A stretch of 64,000 nt of DNA, from contig NZ_PVNL01000101.1 in assembly GCF_002994635.1 (NCBI RefSeq), positions 1-64,000 on the forward strand, in the 5' to 3' direction. The translations under genes were made by a program, and so were the position numbers. Under the pieces are notes generated by a model. It did not search any database. It was not told the origin of the DNA and saw only the letters and a program-made list of their open reading frames with translations. The stretch comes from Enhygromyxa salina. Lineage in GTDB: Bacteria; Myxococcota_A; Polyangia; Nannocystales; Nannocystaceae. Numbering within the stretch: position 1 is the stretch's first letter; each line of letters begins with the position of its first letter. This document shows, in pieces, positions 43,027-52,850 of this stretch.

Positions 43027-43874
43027 ACGGGGCTCACGCGCTTGCCCGAGACCAAGTCGTAGACGTGCCCGGGCAGCCCGATCCGAAATCCGAGCCCCTC
43101 CACCAACGCGCGATGCACCTCGATGTCGTCCTCGTGATGCATCAGGACCATCTTGCGTCGGACCGACTCCGGCAGCTTCTCGAGCAGCGAGAACGCCCCG
43201 TGAACCTGCCCGGGGTAGTCCGTGAACGTCGAGTCGTGAAAGTACACGCTGGTCCGGGCCTCAATCGAGACCAAGAAGTCCGCGTCGACGGTGCAGTCAC
43301 CGCTCCACCACGCGATCCGATCCCCGTGGCCAACCTCGATCTCGAGCGAGCACGACGGCTTGCCCGGCACGTGTTCGCTCTCGCGCGCGACGATCTGATG
43401 CCCGTTGCAGTCGAATCGCTCGCTGTGGCGCCAGGCGTTGGCGCCGGGCTCCTCCCAGCCGTTGGGCTCGACGATCTCGAAGTAGGAGTCCAGCGTGCCC
43501 GCCCGGGGATTGTCGCCAACCTTGAGGTAGCGAAGGGAAGCCGCGAGCGACTCCCACACCTCGTCTCTCACCGCGCGGTGCGCCAGTAGCTTGGGCCGCC
43601 GACCGCCGGTCATGATCGCCCGCGCGCCGCCGCAAGCCTGGTAGTAGCGCTGGAACGCGAAGTCCTCGAGCCCAAAGATGTGATCACCGTGGACGTGGGT
43701 GACGATCTGGCCGTCGATCTGGTGCCAGTTGATCCCCGCGTCCCACAGTTGATCCGGCGCCTGGCGGCCACAGTCGATCAACCACCGCTCGCCGTTGGGG
43801 AAGCTCACCATTGAACAGGTGGTCCCGTAGCGGCGCGAGAAGGCCCCCCCGGATCCGAGGAAGCGCAGCGTCAT
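43023..43874 (-). CDS. Metallo-beta-lactamase fold hydrolase, RNase Z-like
   Basis: This 283-residue protein has the metal motif [10 protein letters not shown], an N-terminal [11 protein letters not shown] and a downstream metal ligand pattern (WWSGDCT, LMHHEDD). It most resembles RNase Z/ElaC-type phosphodiesterases, which mature tRNA 3' ends or cleave cyclic nucleotides, but the exosite of true RNase Z is not obvious. The substrate is therefore open. ATG 43874 starts at the conserved [10 protein letters not shown] segment. Confidence 0.85.
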   Translation of the reverse strand: MTLRFLGSGGAFSRRYGTTCSMVSFPNGERWLIDCGRQAPDQLWDAGINWHQIDGQIVTHVHGDHIFGLEDFAFQRYYQACGGARAIMTGGRRPKLLAHRAVRDEVWESLAASLRYLKVGDNPRAGTLDSYFEIVEPNGWEEPGANAWRHSERFDCNGHQIVARESEHVPGKPSCSLEIEVGHGDRIAWWSGDCTVDADFLVSIEARTSVYFHDSTFTDYPGQVHGAFSLLEKLPESVRRKMVLMHHEDDIEVHRALVEGLGFRIGLPGHVYDLVSGKRVSPV

Positions 43875-43976
43875 GGGTAAGCCGTCGACCACGGCCGTGG
43901 CAGTGTACAGCGTCCGGCGCCGATCTAAAGCAGAACCAGTTTTTATGGCCGCGTCCGTGCGCTGCGGCCGGGGCGA

Positions 43977-45443
43977 CTACGCGTCCGCCAGTTGGTCACG
44001 CCGTCGGCGCAGGGCAGCCGCCAGCGCCCAGCCGTTGAGCAGCACCACCCCGAAAACGGCCCCAAACATCACCGCTGACGGCCAGACATCCCGAGGGTGC
44101 TGATCCACCATGAGCAGGTAGCCGTCGGGGTCCGCAGCCAGCGGCCGCTCGGTCCGCACCGCCACGATGTCGGCCGTCGGGACCGTCAGGCGCCCGTCGC
44201 GAAGCGCCACGGGCTCCAGTTGCTGGGTGCTGGGGTCGACCTGCCAGCCGGTTCCAGCCGTGTTGTCGCCATAAGTGAACGACAGCTCAGCACCGGACGC
44301 CGTCAGATCTTTGAAGTCGAGCAGATAGGTCGCGCGACGCGGGAGCACCAGACCACCGACCTTTGGATCAGCGCTGGCGAGATCCTCGCCGTTGTTCAGC
44401 GCTCGGGTCAGCTGTTGGTAGAGTTCGACGTTGGCGTTGGCGCCCCCGCTGGAACCGAGCTCGACTGCATACACCCACACGGTGTCGCGCTTCTCGACGA
44501 ACGCCCACGGCTTGCCCAGCACGCCGATGATCTGATCCGCGGCCTCGCGCGTGGGCCAGGTCGTGCGGCCAAGCTGAACCATGGCGGCCGACTGCGCGAC
44601 CACGACGCGGAGCCGATCGTTGGCGCCCAGCTCGACCTCGCCACCGCCCGCGAGCGCGGCCTTGTTGGTGCCCCCAGCGACCGCGGCGACCACCGCCGCG
44701 GGCTCGAGATCGACGATGTCGATCAGCTCTTCGGCGTTGAAGAAGGTCTGCAGCTTCTCCCACTGCGGGACCTCGTCGATGCGGCGCATTCGGCCTTCGA
44801 AGCGGCCAGGAAACTCGTTGTCGACGTTCTGCGTGGCCCGGGGGATCGCCACGAACAGGCTCGCGTCGGCCTCGATCAGCCGCATGAAGCCAATCCAACC
44901 TTCACGGCCCTGCATGCGCGCCGCGTGCTGAACGTCTGGATCACCCTCGAGGACGACCCAGGTGTTGTCGTAGCGCTCGACGAACTCGCCGTCCACGTAG
45001 ATGTCGCTGACGAGGCCCAGGTCGCGCGGCTCGGACTGGAGGCTGCGCAGGAAATATCGAAAGTCGCTCCACGTCGCGGCCAGCAAGAACAACCCGACGA
45101 CGACGACCGCTGCCGAGACGATCGGCGAGCGACCCCATCCGACCTTGCTGCGGATCCCCGCCTCTTCGACGGTGTAGGGGCGCTCGCCGCGATTGGGGTC
45201 GAGCTCCCCGTCGAGCTCGGGGTCGTATTCACCTTCGTCTGCTGGCTCCGCCGCCTGCGCGCGCGCCTGCGCGACCACCCGATCAAACCCGTCACCGTCG
45301 AGCGCCTCGAGGTCATCGTCCTCGTCGTCCTCGGTATCAGGTCGATGCTCAGCTCCGGCCCCGTCCGCCTCCTCCCCCTCGGATGGGTTGGTGGCGGTCG
45401 GGGACATGTCGTCCTCGCGGTCCGGATCCTGTTCGTCGCTCAC
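43977..45443 (-). CDS. Bitopic/two-helix envelope protein with acidic N-terminus
   Basis: This 488-residue protein has a strongly acidic cytosolic N-terminus (TEDDEDDDLEALDGDG), a membrane helix (about 108-125, SAAVVVVGLFLLAATW), a large mixed alpha/beta extracytoplasmic domain, and a second helix near the C-terminus (SAVMFGAVFGVVLLNGWALA) ending with a basic tail. Start GTG 45443 has GAGG 5 nt upstream. A TATAGC element precedes it. The function is unknown; the layout suggests a sensor or assembly factor. Confidence 0.7.
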   Translation of the reverse strand: MSDEQDPDREDDMSPTATNPSEGEEADGAGAEHRPDTEDDEDDDLEALDGDGFDRVVAQARAQAAEPADEGEYDPELDGELDPNRGERPYTVEEAGIRSKVGWGRSPIVSAAVVVVGLFLLAATWSDFRYFLRSLQSEPRDLGLVSDIYVDGEFVERYDNTWVVLEGDPDVQHAARMQGREGWIGFMRLIEADASLFVAIPRATQNVDNEFPGRFEGRMRRIDEVPQWEKLQTFFNAEELIDIVDLEPAAVVAAVAGGTNKAALAGGGEVELGANDRLRVVVAQSAAMVQLGRTTWPTREAADQIIGVLGKPWAFVEKRDTVWVYAVELGSSGGANANVELYQQLTRALNNGEDLASADPKVGGLVLPRRATYLLDFKDLTASGAELSFTYGDNTAGTGWQVDPSTQQLEPVALRDGRLTVPTADIVAVRTERPLAADPDGYLLMVDQHPRDVWPSAVMFGAVFGVVLLNGWALAAALRRRRDQLADA

Positions 45444-45541
45444 GGGCACCTCGCTATACCACGGGTCGGACTGACTAGCTGCGCGCACCGGGCCATCGAC
45501 GCCAGACCCCAATAAAGGTTCCAGAACGCGCGAGCCGGCCG

Positions 45542-48500
45542 CTACTCCCGGAACACCCAGATATCGCGGCGCCGCTCGACCTTGTCCTGGTCCCGGACCA
45601 AGACCGTGATGCGATTGCTCCCCGGGCTCAGCTCGACGGTCGCGCTGAACTCGAGGGACTTGGCGGGCTCACCCTCGAGCGCCCGGTTGGCCAGGTAGAA
45701 CACCTTGCGCTCGGGCTGGGCGGGGCCCGACGCGCGGACCGTCACGACCACGTCGCGCACGCGCTGGTGGTGACGCGCGATCCCATGGATCTCGACGGTC
45801 TCTCCGGTGACGACGCCGGCGATCTCCCCGAGCGACACGACCGGCGGATCGACCATGCGGTGGTCCCGTGGCACCCGGGCCAGCGCGCCCTTGCCCCCGA
45901 CCGCGACCAGATCCCTGGGGATCCACAGGCGCCGGCCTTCGCCGCGCTCGCCACGGATCGCCAGCCACTCGCCAGCCACGTCCGTGACCTCGACGACCGC
46001 GCCCGCGGCCAGCTCGGCGACGATCGGGGTCGACCCATCGGCACCATTATAGACCCGCAGCACCCCGTCGCCCGGGCCTCCGCCCCGGCCCTGCCCATCG
46101 CCCCGAAAGCTGCGTCGGGGATCGCCGTCGATCTCGACCACGCCGTCGCGCCCCGGGATCACCCGGAACCGCAGCTTGTCGTCGACGCTCTCGTGCAGCA
46201 CGCCATCGCCGACGATCAGCTCGAGCTCCAGCGGCAGCGCCGGATCGGCCTTGGGCGAGATCGAGACCCCAAACGCGCCGACGAAGGACTCGCCGTCAGC
46301 CAGCGCGCCGCCCACGTACAGGCCCTCTTCCAGGAGGCCCTGGCGGCCCGACAGATTGCGCAGCAACACCCGGGCGTCGGGCGCCGCGCCGCCGGCGTTG
46401 TGGGCCAAGAACCCGAGCAACACCCGCTCGCCCGGCTGCAGCAAGCCATCGCCGTTGCCCTGGACCGTGAACGGCTGCTCGCCCGGGAACGGCTGCTGCT
46501 CGGGGCGCTTGGGCCCCTGCGCGACGAGCCGCGGATCATCGATCACCCAGTAGTCGTAGGAGAAGCTCGGCCGCGGCGCCCCGCTCACCGCGAACTGCAG
46601 CGTGGCCTCGCCGTCGGGCGTGGGGCCGGGCTCGCCGACGTGGGCGTGGACCGCCAGCGTGTCGACGAAGCTCTCGTGCCAGGCCATGACCTGCAGATCG
46701 ATGTTGCGGCTGTGGACCGCGCCGGGCTCGAGCCGACCGATCAACAGCTCGATCCCGTCGAGCTCGTCACGCGCACAGTCGGTGATCAGGTGGACCCGCT
46801 CGAGCGCGCGATCACTGGGGTTCTCGACCTCGATGTGGAGGCGAAACGGCTGGCCAGCCGGGTGCGGGCCGTCGCCCTCGATCGAGACCGCGACCCCGAG
46901 CGGGGCGTCGACGTCGGCTGGATCGTCGATCCCGGTCCAGTCGATCTTCCATGGCGCGATCGCCTCGAGGATCCGCTGATCCTCGCTCTGCGCCAGGCTC
47001 TGCACGATCCCAGGCAGCGCCTCGACCTGCGCCCGGCGCCCGACCTTGCCACGCAGCGCCAGCGCGACCGCTCGCGCGAGCCGGATCTCGGGATCTTGCA
47101 GCTCGCGCGGACCGGCGTCGCCCGTCTCCGGGGTGCTCGGCGTGCTCGCGCCGCCAAAGTAGCGCAGCGACAGCTCGCTGCGCGACATCGCCAGCTCCGC
47201 GTCCACGTGCGCGTCGTGGACCGCCGAGGGCAAGTGCGCCGTGCGGGCCCGCTCGCGCTGACGCTCGAAGCGCTCGACGTCATACATGCGAGCGATGCCC
47301 TCGAAGCTGCTGAGATCGACGGGCAGCAGGCGCAGATCCGGGATCACCCCGACGCTCTGGATCCGGCGATCCCCGGCCACCCGGTACTCCGCGATCGTCA
47401 GCTTGAGCGCGACCTCGCGGCCGTAGGGGGTGGCCTTGCGCAGCTCTTGCACGGTGCCCTTGCCGAAGCTCGCGCGGCCCAGGATCACCCCACGGTCGAG
47501 GTGCTTGAGCGATCCACCGACGATCTCCGAGGCCGAGGCCGCGTTCTCGTCGACCAGCGCGACGATCGGCGCCTCGATCGGGATCACCATGCCCTCGGTC
47601 GCGTCCTGGTGCTCACGACCGTGCGCCGAGCGGACGATCACGAGCTCGCCGCCGGTCACGAATTGGTCGAGAATTCCGACCGCCTGGGCCAGCAGACCGC
47701 CCGAGTTGCCGCGCAGATCCACGACCAGGCCGGCGAGCTCGCCCTCGGCCAAGAACCCCTCCAGCGCCTCTTTCAGCTTCTGCGCCGTGTCCTCCTGAAA
47801 GGTCGTGACCTGCACGTAGCCGACCCGGTCCGGCAACATCACGGCGCTGATCGTCGGGATCGCGATGAGCCCGCGGGTGATCTCGATCCGCTTGACCTCG
47901 CTGCCACGCCTGACCTTGAGGATCACCGCGCTGTCGATCGGCCCGCGCAGCAGCGAGCGCGCGTCGTCGGTGCTGAGGTTGACCGTCGACTGATCGTCGA
48001 CCTCGAGGATCACGTCGTTGTCGAGCAGCCCGCCGGCCTCGGCTGGCGAGCCCGGCAGCACCCGCACGACCAGGATCCGTCGCTCGTTGGCCGCGATCTC
48101 GGCCCCGATCCCGCCGAAGCTCCCGCGGGTCTTGACGCCCAGCTCCGCGCTCTCTTCGGGCGTGAGCAGGATCGTGTGGGGATCGAGCGAGGCGAGCAGC
48201 CCGTTGATCGCGTCGTACTCGAGCTCGTGCAGCGGCTCGTCCTCGAGCGAGAGCACCTCGGCCGCGAACTCGAGCACCTTCTCCATGACATCGGCGGCGG
48301 CGTCGAGATCGTCGACGTCGGCCAGCGAGAACCGCTGGGTCCGCGACCGCACCGTGACCTCGAGCTCGTCACCCTCGCGCTTGCCAAAGAACTCCGGGGT
48401 GTTGAGCCCGATGTAGTCCATCGCCGTCGCGAGCTGGCCCTTGGGATCGAACCGCTCCTTGTCGAAGTAGTCGACACGAACCACATGGGCCGACCAGATC

Positions 48501-48718
48501 AGCAGCGGGAAGCTGCGCTCGTCGAGCCGCAGCTGCGCGAACATTTCTTCGCCGGGGCTCGGATCCGGCTCGATCTCGGGCTTGGGGTCCGTCGCCGACC
48601 CACTTCCCTCGTCCTCACTGGCCGCCTTGCTCTTGCACCCACCCGCCAACACAAGGAGCGCGAGCAGGCAGATCAGGGCTTGAAGTTTCGCGCCAGACCA
48701 ACGTCGCAGCGTGCGCAT
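45542..48718 (-). CDS. S41-family C-terminal processing protease, lipoprotein, with C-terminal extension
   Basis: This 1058-residue protein has a lipoprotein signal (LLALLVLAGGC, Cys28) and an N-terminal helical region. A PDZ domain follows (about 200-285, FGGIGAEIAANERRILVVRV), then the S41 catalytic core. The Ser-Lys dyad is Ser395 (in ENAASASEI) and Lys420 (in ASFGKGTVQ), 25 residues apart as in E. coli Prc. After the protease come about 550 residues of beta-sandwich-like modules and an SH3-like segment (GAVVEVTDVAGEWLAIRGER). Typical CtpA proteins are about 400-700 residues, so the long C-terminal extension is unusual. It should act on envelope proteins. A TATGAT box lies 8 nt upstream of the ATG. 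Confidence 0.93.
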   Translation of the reverse strand: MRTLRRWSGAKLQALICLLALLVLAGGCKSKAASEDEGSGSATDPKPEIEPDPSPGEEMFAQLRLDERSFPLLIWSAHVVRVDYFDKERFDPKGQLATAMDYIGLNTPEFFGKREGDELEVTVRSRTQRFSLADVDDLDAAADVMEKVLEFAAEVLSLEDEPLHELEYDAINGLLASLDPHTILLTPEESAELGVKTRGSFGGIGAEIAANERRILVVRVLPGSPAEAGGLLDNDVILEVDDQSTVNLSTDDARSLLRGPIDSAVILKVRRGSEVKRIEITRGLIAIPTISAVMLPDRVGYVQVTTFQEDTAQKLKEALEGFLAEGELAGLVVDLRGNSGGLLAQAVGILDQFVTGGELVIVRSAHGREHQDATEGMVIPIEAPIVALVDENAASASEIVGGSLKHLDRGVILGRASFGKGTVQELRKATPYGREVALKLTIAEYRVAGDRRIQSVGVIPDLRLLPVDLSSFEGIARMYDVERFERQRERARTAHLPSAVHDAHVDAELAMSRSELSLRYFGGASTPSTPETGDAGPRELQDPEIRLARAVALALRGKVGRRAQVEALPGIVQSLAQSEDQRILEAIAPWKIDWTGIDDPADVDAPLGVAVSIEGDGPHPAGQPFRLHIEVENPSDRALERVHLITDCARDELDGIELLIGRLEPGAVHSRNIDLQVMAWHESFVDTLAVHAHVGEPGPTPDGEATLQFAVSGAPRPSFSYDYWVIDDPRLVAQGPKRPEQQPFPGEQPFTVQGNGDGLLQPGERVLLGFLAHNAGGAAPDARVLLRNLSGRQGLLEEGLYVGGALADGESFVGAFGVSISPKADPALPLELELIVGDGVLHESVDDKLRFRVIPGRDGVVEIDGDPRRSFRGDGQGRGGGPGDGVLRVYNGADGSTPIVAELAAGAVVEVTDVAGEWLAIRGERGEGRRLWIPRDLVAVGGKGALARVPRDHRMVDPPVVSLGEIAGVVTGETVEIHGIARHHQRVRDVVVTVRASGPAQPERKVFYLANRALEGEPAKSLEFSATVELSPGSNRITVLVRDQDKVERRRDIWVFRE

Positions 48719-48864
48719 TCGGGCGCATCATAGCTCGTAATGCGACCCCAGCTGGCTTCGCCCCCGCTCAGCTGACTGGGGTGCTCCCGACCCCACCTCT
48801 GGCTGTGTAAAGGTCCGGCAAAGATAGGTTTTGGAGCAACAATGCAGTGAATCGTGTCAAAATC

Positions 48865-48897
48865 ATGATCTCCAGGCTCGTAAGCTGTTGAGATCAT
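48865..48897. promoter_or_regulatory. 8-bp inverted repeat upstream of a lipoprotein gene
   Basis: ATGATCTC (48865-48872) and GAGATCAT (48890-48897) are perfect inverted arms separated by 17 bp in an AT-richer gap. They lie 30 bp before the start of the lipoprotein gene at 48928 and could be a repressor site or an RNA hairpin. Confidence 0.4.
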
Positions 48898-48927
48898 CGA
48901 GTTTGGCATGTGGCATGAGAACCGCAT

Positions 48928-49569
48928 ATGGGGGCCGCAGTGCGTACCTCCTTCTTGGCCGCCGCGATCGTGTTCTCTGGGGTCTTTACCGCGGGTTGCG
49001 CGGACGCTCCAATTACCGCCGCGGACCTGCAGGCCGACGGGCAGCTCCGGGAGCAACCAGCTGACTCCCAGCAGAGCGTCCACGCAGCGAGCGAGACCAA
49101 TCGGCCCAAGGCTCAGGTCGCCGAGCGACTGCAGGTCACTGGCCTGGTCGCCGCCCAGGCCGAGGGCGCGCTCGAAGACGCGACCCGGTTCGCGCTCGAC
49201 AGCGAGTCCATCTATTTGCACCTGCGCGCGGACGGGCTCACCCAGCCCCGCCCGGTCACCTTCGTGTGGCTGCATGGTGACCAGCGCCGCGAGACCATGG
49301 GCTTCCTGCAGCCCTCCGAGACCCTGACCTTGGCCGCCAGCTTGCCCCTCGCCCGGTTTGTGGAAGAGGGCATGACCCCGCCCGCCCAACGGCCAAACCC
49401 ACGGGCGGACCAGCAGCCAGACCAACAGCCAGACCCGTTGGCGCAGACCGGGGTCTGGAAGGTCGAGGTCTACGGTGCGGACCCCGGCGGCCCAAACCTC
49501 GTGTTCGAGCGCGAATTCGAGATCCTCACGGTCGAGGCGCTCGAGGCCCTCGCCACCCACCACTCCTGA
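48928..49569 (+). CDS. Predicted lipoprotein
   Basis: This 213-residue protein has a lipoprotein signal ending GVFTAGC, followed by a Gln/Ala-rich linker and a beta-rich domain (SIYLHLRADGL, PVTFVWLHGDQRRETMGF), a Gln/Pro-rich insert, and GVWKVEVYGADPGGP. The last part resembles DUF2914-like or immunoglobulin-type beta domains. ATG 48928 or GTG 48940 could be the start. A strong terminator lies 54 bp downstream. Confidence 0.72.
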   Translation: MGAAVRTSFLAAAIVFSGVFTAGCADAPITAADLQADGQLREQPADSQQSVHAASETNRPKAQVAERLQVTGLVAAQAEGALEDATRFALDSESIYLHLRADGLTQPRPVTFVWLHGDQRRETMGFLQPSETLTLAASLPLARFVEEGMTPPAQRPNPRADQQPDQQPDPLAQTGVWKVEVYGADPGGPNLVFEREFEILTVEALEALATHHS

Positions 49570-49622
49570 GTTCCCTTCTCGTGTTCTGATCCGTCCTGAG
49601 TCGAGTCGAGTCGAGATGATTG

Positions 49623-49658
49623 CGCCCGTGGCCATCTGGCCACGGGCGTAAGCTTTTT
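49623..49658 (+). terminator. Rho-independent terminator
   Basis: CGCCCGTGGCCA at 49623-49634 and TGGCCACGGGCG at 49637-49648 form a perfect stem, followed by TAAGC and a T5 run (49654-49658). It ends the transcript of the lipoprotein gene. Confidence 0.9.
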
Positions 49659-49724
49659 CTCACACCGAGCTCGTAACGCGAGGCGCTCTAGATCCGAACG
49701 CACCTGGGCCGTAGCATTCAGGCG

Positions 49725-50114
49725 ATGGCGGACAACAACGACAGCGGGCTACGCCCCCAAGAGGTCGAGGTCTTCGCCCGCGGGCTCTGGTACCTCGCCA
49801 CGATCGACGGCGAAGCCGAGGCCCGCGAGCAAGCGCTGATCCGGGAATTTCTCGACGAAGCCAACAGCGACCTGAAGTGGGACGAGGTCACCCGCGGTGA
49901 CTTCGCCCCGATCGAGGCCGCGACCGTGCTCGAGACCACGTTCTTGCGGCGCATCTTCATGAAGGTCGCGGTCGCCCTCGTTCACGCCGACGGCGTCTAC
50001 ACCGACAACGAGCGCAACGCGATCGGCGAGTTCGCCGACGTGTTCGGCATGAGCAACGCCGACTTCGGCGCGATCGAGCAAGAAGGCAAGAAGGTCGGGC
50101 TCGCGGCGGAATGA
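49725..50114 (+). CDS. TerB-like domain protein
   Basis: This 129-residue all-helical acidic protein has the TerB pattern: REQALIREFLDEANSD, FMKVAVALVHADGVYTDNER and EFADVFGMSNADF. TerB-fold proteins occur in tellurite/stress systems and as adaptors. A TAGCAT box is 7 nt upstream. The SPFH gene begins 88 bp downstream on the same strand, so they may work together at a membrane stress site. Confidence 0.78.
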   Translation: MADNNDSGLRPQEVEVFARGLWYLATIDGEAEAREQALIREFLDEANSDLKWDEVTRGDFAPIEAATVLETTFLRRIFMKVAVALVHADGVYTDNERNAIGEFADVFGMSNADFGAIEQEGKKVGLAAE

Positions 50115-50202
50115 CGCTTCGTGATCGCAGTTGGGGGGCGCGCCGAACCCCTCACCCACAGACGCAGGCACACCAGGCACGAGAGGCAGGACAGGAGAGT
50201 CA

Positions 50203-51450
50203 ATGGGACGGATAATGGATTTCATCCGCAACGAGCTCATCGAGATCATCGAGTGGCTCGACGACACTAACTACACCCTCGTCTGGCGGTTCCCCGACGA
50301 GGATCACGAGATCAAGAACGGCGCCAAGCTGGTGTGCCGTCAAGGGCAGGCGGCGGTGCTGGTCAACGAGGGCGTCATGGCCGACGTGTTCGGCCCCGGC
50401 ACCCACACCCTCTCGACTCAGAACACGCCGATCCTGTCGACCCTCAAGGGCTGGAAGTACGGGTTCGACAGCCCCTTCAAGGTCGAGATCTACTTCATCA
50501 ACCTCAAGCAATACATGGATCAGAAGTGGGGCACGCCAAACCCCATCATCATTCGTGATCCAGAGTTTGCCGTCGGCAACCGGCCGGGGCGGGTGCCGAT
50601 CCGCGCGTTCGGTAGCTACAACTTCCGCATCGCCGACCCGGGCACGTTCTTCAAGGAGATCGTCGGGACCAACAGCATGGTCACCACCGACGAGATCGAG
50701 CGCTTCATCAAGAGCCGGGTGCTGCAGGCGTTTGGCAAGGCGGCCAACCAGGCCAAGGTCAGCGTCGGCGACATCGCCGGGCACGTCGACATCCTCGCCA
50801 GCGAGGTCAAGAACGGGATCCAGGCCGACGTCACCGGCATCGGGATCGCGCTGACCAGCTTCATCATCGAGAGCATCACGCTCCCGCCAGCGATCCAAAA
50901 AGCGCTGGAAGACGCCGCCGCTCAGGCAGCTCGCGGGGTTGACAACACGATGGCCTGGGAGGGCATGCAAGCCATGCGAGACGTCGCCGCCAACGCCCAC
51001 AAGGGCTCGGGCAGCGGGGTCATGAACGCCGGCATGGGCATGGGCATGGGCTTCGGCATGGGCAACATGATGGGCAACATGATGGGCCCGCAGAACATGG
51101 GCTACCCGCAGCAGCAGGGCTACCCGCCTCAGCAGGGCTATCCGCAGCAGGGCTACCCGCCCCAGCAGCAGGGCTACCCGCCTCAGCAAGGCTACCCGCA
51201 GCAACAGCAGGGCTACCCGCCTCAGCAGGGCTACCCGCCTCAGCAGGGTCAGTACCAGGGTCAGCCGCCCCAAGCTCCGCCGCAGCAAGCCGGCTGGAAC
51301 CCGGCGCCTGATCAGCAAGCCGCACCTGCGGCGCCCGCTGCCGACGATCTGCAGAGCAAGCTGCTCAAGCTCAAGGCCGCCTTCGAGGCCGGGCTGCTGA
51401 CCGACGAAGAGTACTCGGCCAAGAAGGCCACGCTGCTCGACAGCTTCTAG
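50203..51450 (+). CDS. SPFH-domain protein with prion-like GYPQQ repeats and SHOCT end
   Basis: This 415-residue protein has a SPFH/band-7-like domain (about 10-240, [58 protein letters not shown]) and a Met/Gly-rich segment ([15 protein letters not shown]). A run of [12 protein letters not shown] repeats follows, then a C-terminal SHOCT motif ([27 protein letters not shown]). It matches the YdjI/virion-core-like SPFH family. The start at 50203 has AGGAG at good spacing. The repeat-rich tail is low-complexity and could phase-separate or oligomerise. Confidence 0.88.
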   Translation: MGRIMDFIRNELIEIIEWLDDTNYTLVWRFPDEDHEIKNGAKLVCRQGQAAVLVNEGVMADVFGPGTHTLSTQNTPILSTLKGWKYGFDSPFKVEIYFINLKQYMDQKWGTPNPIIIRDPEFAVGNRPGRVPIRAFGSYNFRIADPGTFFKEIVGTNSMVTTDEIERFIKSRVLQAFGKAANQAKVSVGDIAGHVDILASEVKNGIQADVTGIGIALTSFIIESITLPPAIQKALEDAAAQAARGVDNTMAWEGMQAMRDVAANAHKGSGSGVMNAGMGMGMGFGMGNMMGNMMGPQNMGYPQQQGYPPQQGYPQQGYPPQQQGYPPQQGYPQQQQGYPPQQGYPPQQGQYQGQPPQAPPQQAGWNPAPDQQAAPAAPAADDLQSKLLKLKAAFEAGLLTDEEYSAKKATLLDSF

Positions 51451-51500
51451 CGCGGAACGACGGGGAACCGTTCTGCGCGATCGCTGTCAGGGGCCAGCGA

Positions 51501-52223
51501 GTGCGCCCCATGCCAACGCAGCGACTGTCTTGGCCTCCCCGCCCCCGCCTGACCGGCGCCTGGATCTCTCGTCCGGGCGCCGATTTTGTCTTGTCCGTCG
51601 CGATGGTCGGGTGCACGCCCCATGGCGCCGAGATCGACGACAGCCTGGCGAGCGTCCCTCATCAGACTGATCAGAGCGAGCCGGTCGAGGCGATCGACGG
51701 CCAGCTCGAGGGCATCTACACGCGGCCGCCCGACGACGATCGCACGCAACCGGTCGTGCAGCCGTTCGCCAACCTCGTCGGCGAGTCCCAGCGGATCGGC
51801 GAGCTCGGACTGATCGGCACGGGCAACGGTTGTGGCTACGGCCACGGCACCCCCGAGGGGCTCGGCGCGGCGCTCGGCGGACGCGAGGTGCGAGCGCCTC
51901 GGGTCCGGCAAGCCCGGCCCGAGGTCACGGGCAGCCTCGACGAGGACATCATCCGTCGGATCGTTCGCGCCCACATCAACGAGGTGCGCAGCTGCTACGA
52001 CGCCGGCCTGGCCAGGGACAAGACCCTGTCCGGCCGGGTGACGATCGAGTTCCCGATCACCAGCGAAGGCGAGGTCAGGGGCGCGATCGTCAACAGGAAC
52101 GACACGGGCGACGAGGCGGTCGGCGCGTGCATCGCCAAGGCGGCCGAGACGTGGCAGTTCCCCGAGGTCCCCGATGGGGGCGAGATGAAGGTCCTCTACC
52201 CCTTCAACCTCAGCCCCGGCTGA
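51501..52223 (+). CDS. AgmX/PglI C-terminal domain protein
   Basis: This 240-residue protein has a Cys/Gly segment (TGNGCGYGHGTPEGL) and the AgmX/PglI-type C-terminal domain (about 145-240: IIRRIVRAHINEVRSCYDAG, SGRVTIEFPITSEGEVRGAI, GACIAKAAETWQFPEV, VLYPFNLSPG). This domain is found in myxobacterial gliding motility and TonB-like energy transduction proteins. The N-terminus is unclear; VGC near residue 37 could be a lipobox. The GTG at 51501 is tentative. Confidence 0.82.
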   Translation: MRPMPTQRLSWPPRPRLTGAWISRPGADFVLSVAMVGCTPHGAEIDDSLASVPHQTDQSEPVEAIDGQLEGIYTRPPDDDRTQPVVQPFANLVGESQRIGELGLIGTGNGCGYGHGTPEGLGAALGGREVRAPRVRQARPEVTGSLDEDIIRRIVRAHINEVRSCYDAGLARDKTLSGRVTIEFPITSEGEVRGAIVNRNDTGDEAVGACIAKAAETWQFPEVPDGGEMKVLYPFNLSPG

Positions 52224-52245
52224 GCCGCGCAACGCGAGGCGGCGC

Positions 52246-52821
52246 TCAGCAGATCGCGCTCGCGCGGTAGACTTCGTCGATCGTCAAGGTCGTGCCCAAG
52301 CTCCGCACTTCGACGGCGCCGCCGCGAACACCGACGGTGGCTGTCCACCCCCGGTCTGGCGCTCGGCGATGAACGGTGATCCGGCGCTCGCGGTGAGAGA
52401 CGACCACGTACTCTTCGAGCGAGGGGATGCTGCGATAAGCCTCGAGCTTGAACCCGGTGTCGTAGTCCTCCGACGAGTCGCTCGTGACCTCGAGCAACAG
52501 GGTCGGGTTGAGCGCCGTAGAGGTGGGGCTGGGCTCGTGTTGCGAGAGCGGCCCGCAGATCACCGAGCCGTCCGGGAAGGTCGCCAAGCCGGCCGACTCG
52601 ACGTAGACGCGCAGGTCGGAGGTGTGAACCCGACACGGGCGATCACCGATCGCGTTGCCGAGCAGGCGCAGGACCTGTGCGCACAGGGCCGAGTGCTCCT
52701 CTGAGCCGCCGGCCATCGCGTAGATCTCGCCGTCGAGGAACTCGTGCTTGGTAGAGCTCGTCTGCTCGAGGGCGACGTAGTCCGCGTAGGTGTAGCGGTG
52801 CAGTCGAGTCGGGCCGATCAC
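52246..52821 (-). CDS. Uma2-family endonuclease-like protein
   Basis: This 191-residue protein has a PD-(D/E)xK fold of the Uma2 (DUF820) family: RYTYADYVALEQ, TFPDGSVICG carrying the Asp, LLLEVTSDSSEDYDTGFKLEAYR carrying Glu and Lys. The catalytic residues all seem present. The family is widespread in cyanobacteria and myxobacteria, and its substrate is not settled. A TAATCT box lies 6 nt before the GTG start. Confidence 0.88.
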   Translation of the reverse strand: MIGPTRLHRYTYADYVALEQTSSTKHEFLDGEIYAMAGGSEEHSALCAQVLRLLGNAIGDRPCRVHTSDLRVYVESAGLATFPDGSVICGPLSQHEPSPTSTALNPTLLLEVTSDSSEDYDTGFKLEAYRSIPSLEEYVVVSHRERRITVHRRAPDRGWTATVGVRGGAVEVRSLGTTLTIDEVYRASAIC

Positions 52822-52850
52822 TGCGTCAGATTAGCACCCCGGAGGGCCGA

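Noticed and set aside
45767-48733. 988-residue plus-strand open frame
   Set aside because: It is the antisense of the S41 protease gene. The frame stays open because of the high GC codon bias, and the translation is Asp/Arg/Leu-rich without domains.
48900-48925. Possible sigma-54 promoter (TGGCATGTGGCATGA)
   Set aside because: The -12 element lacks GC at the required 10-bp spacing from GG.
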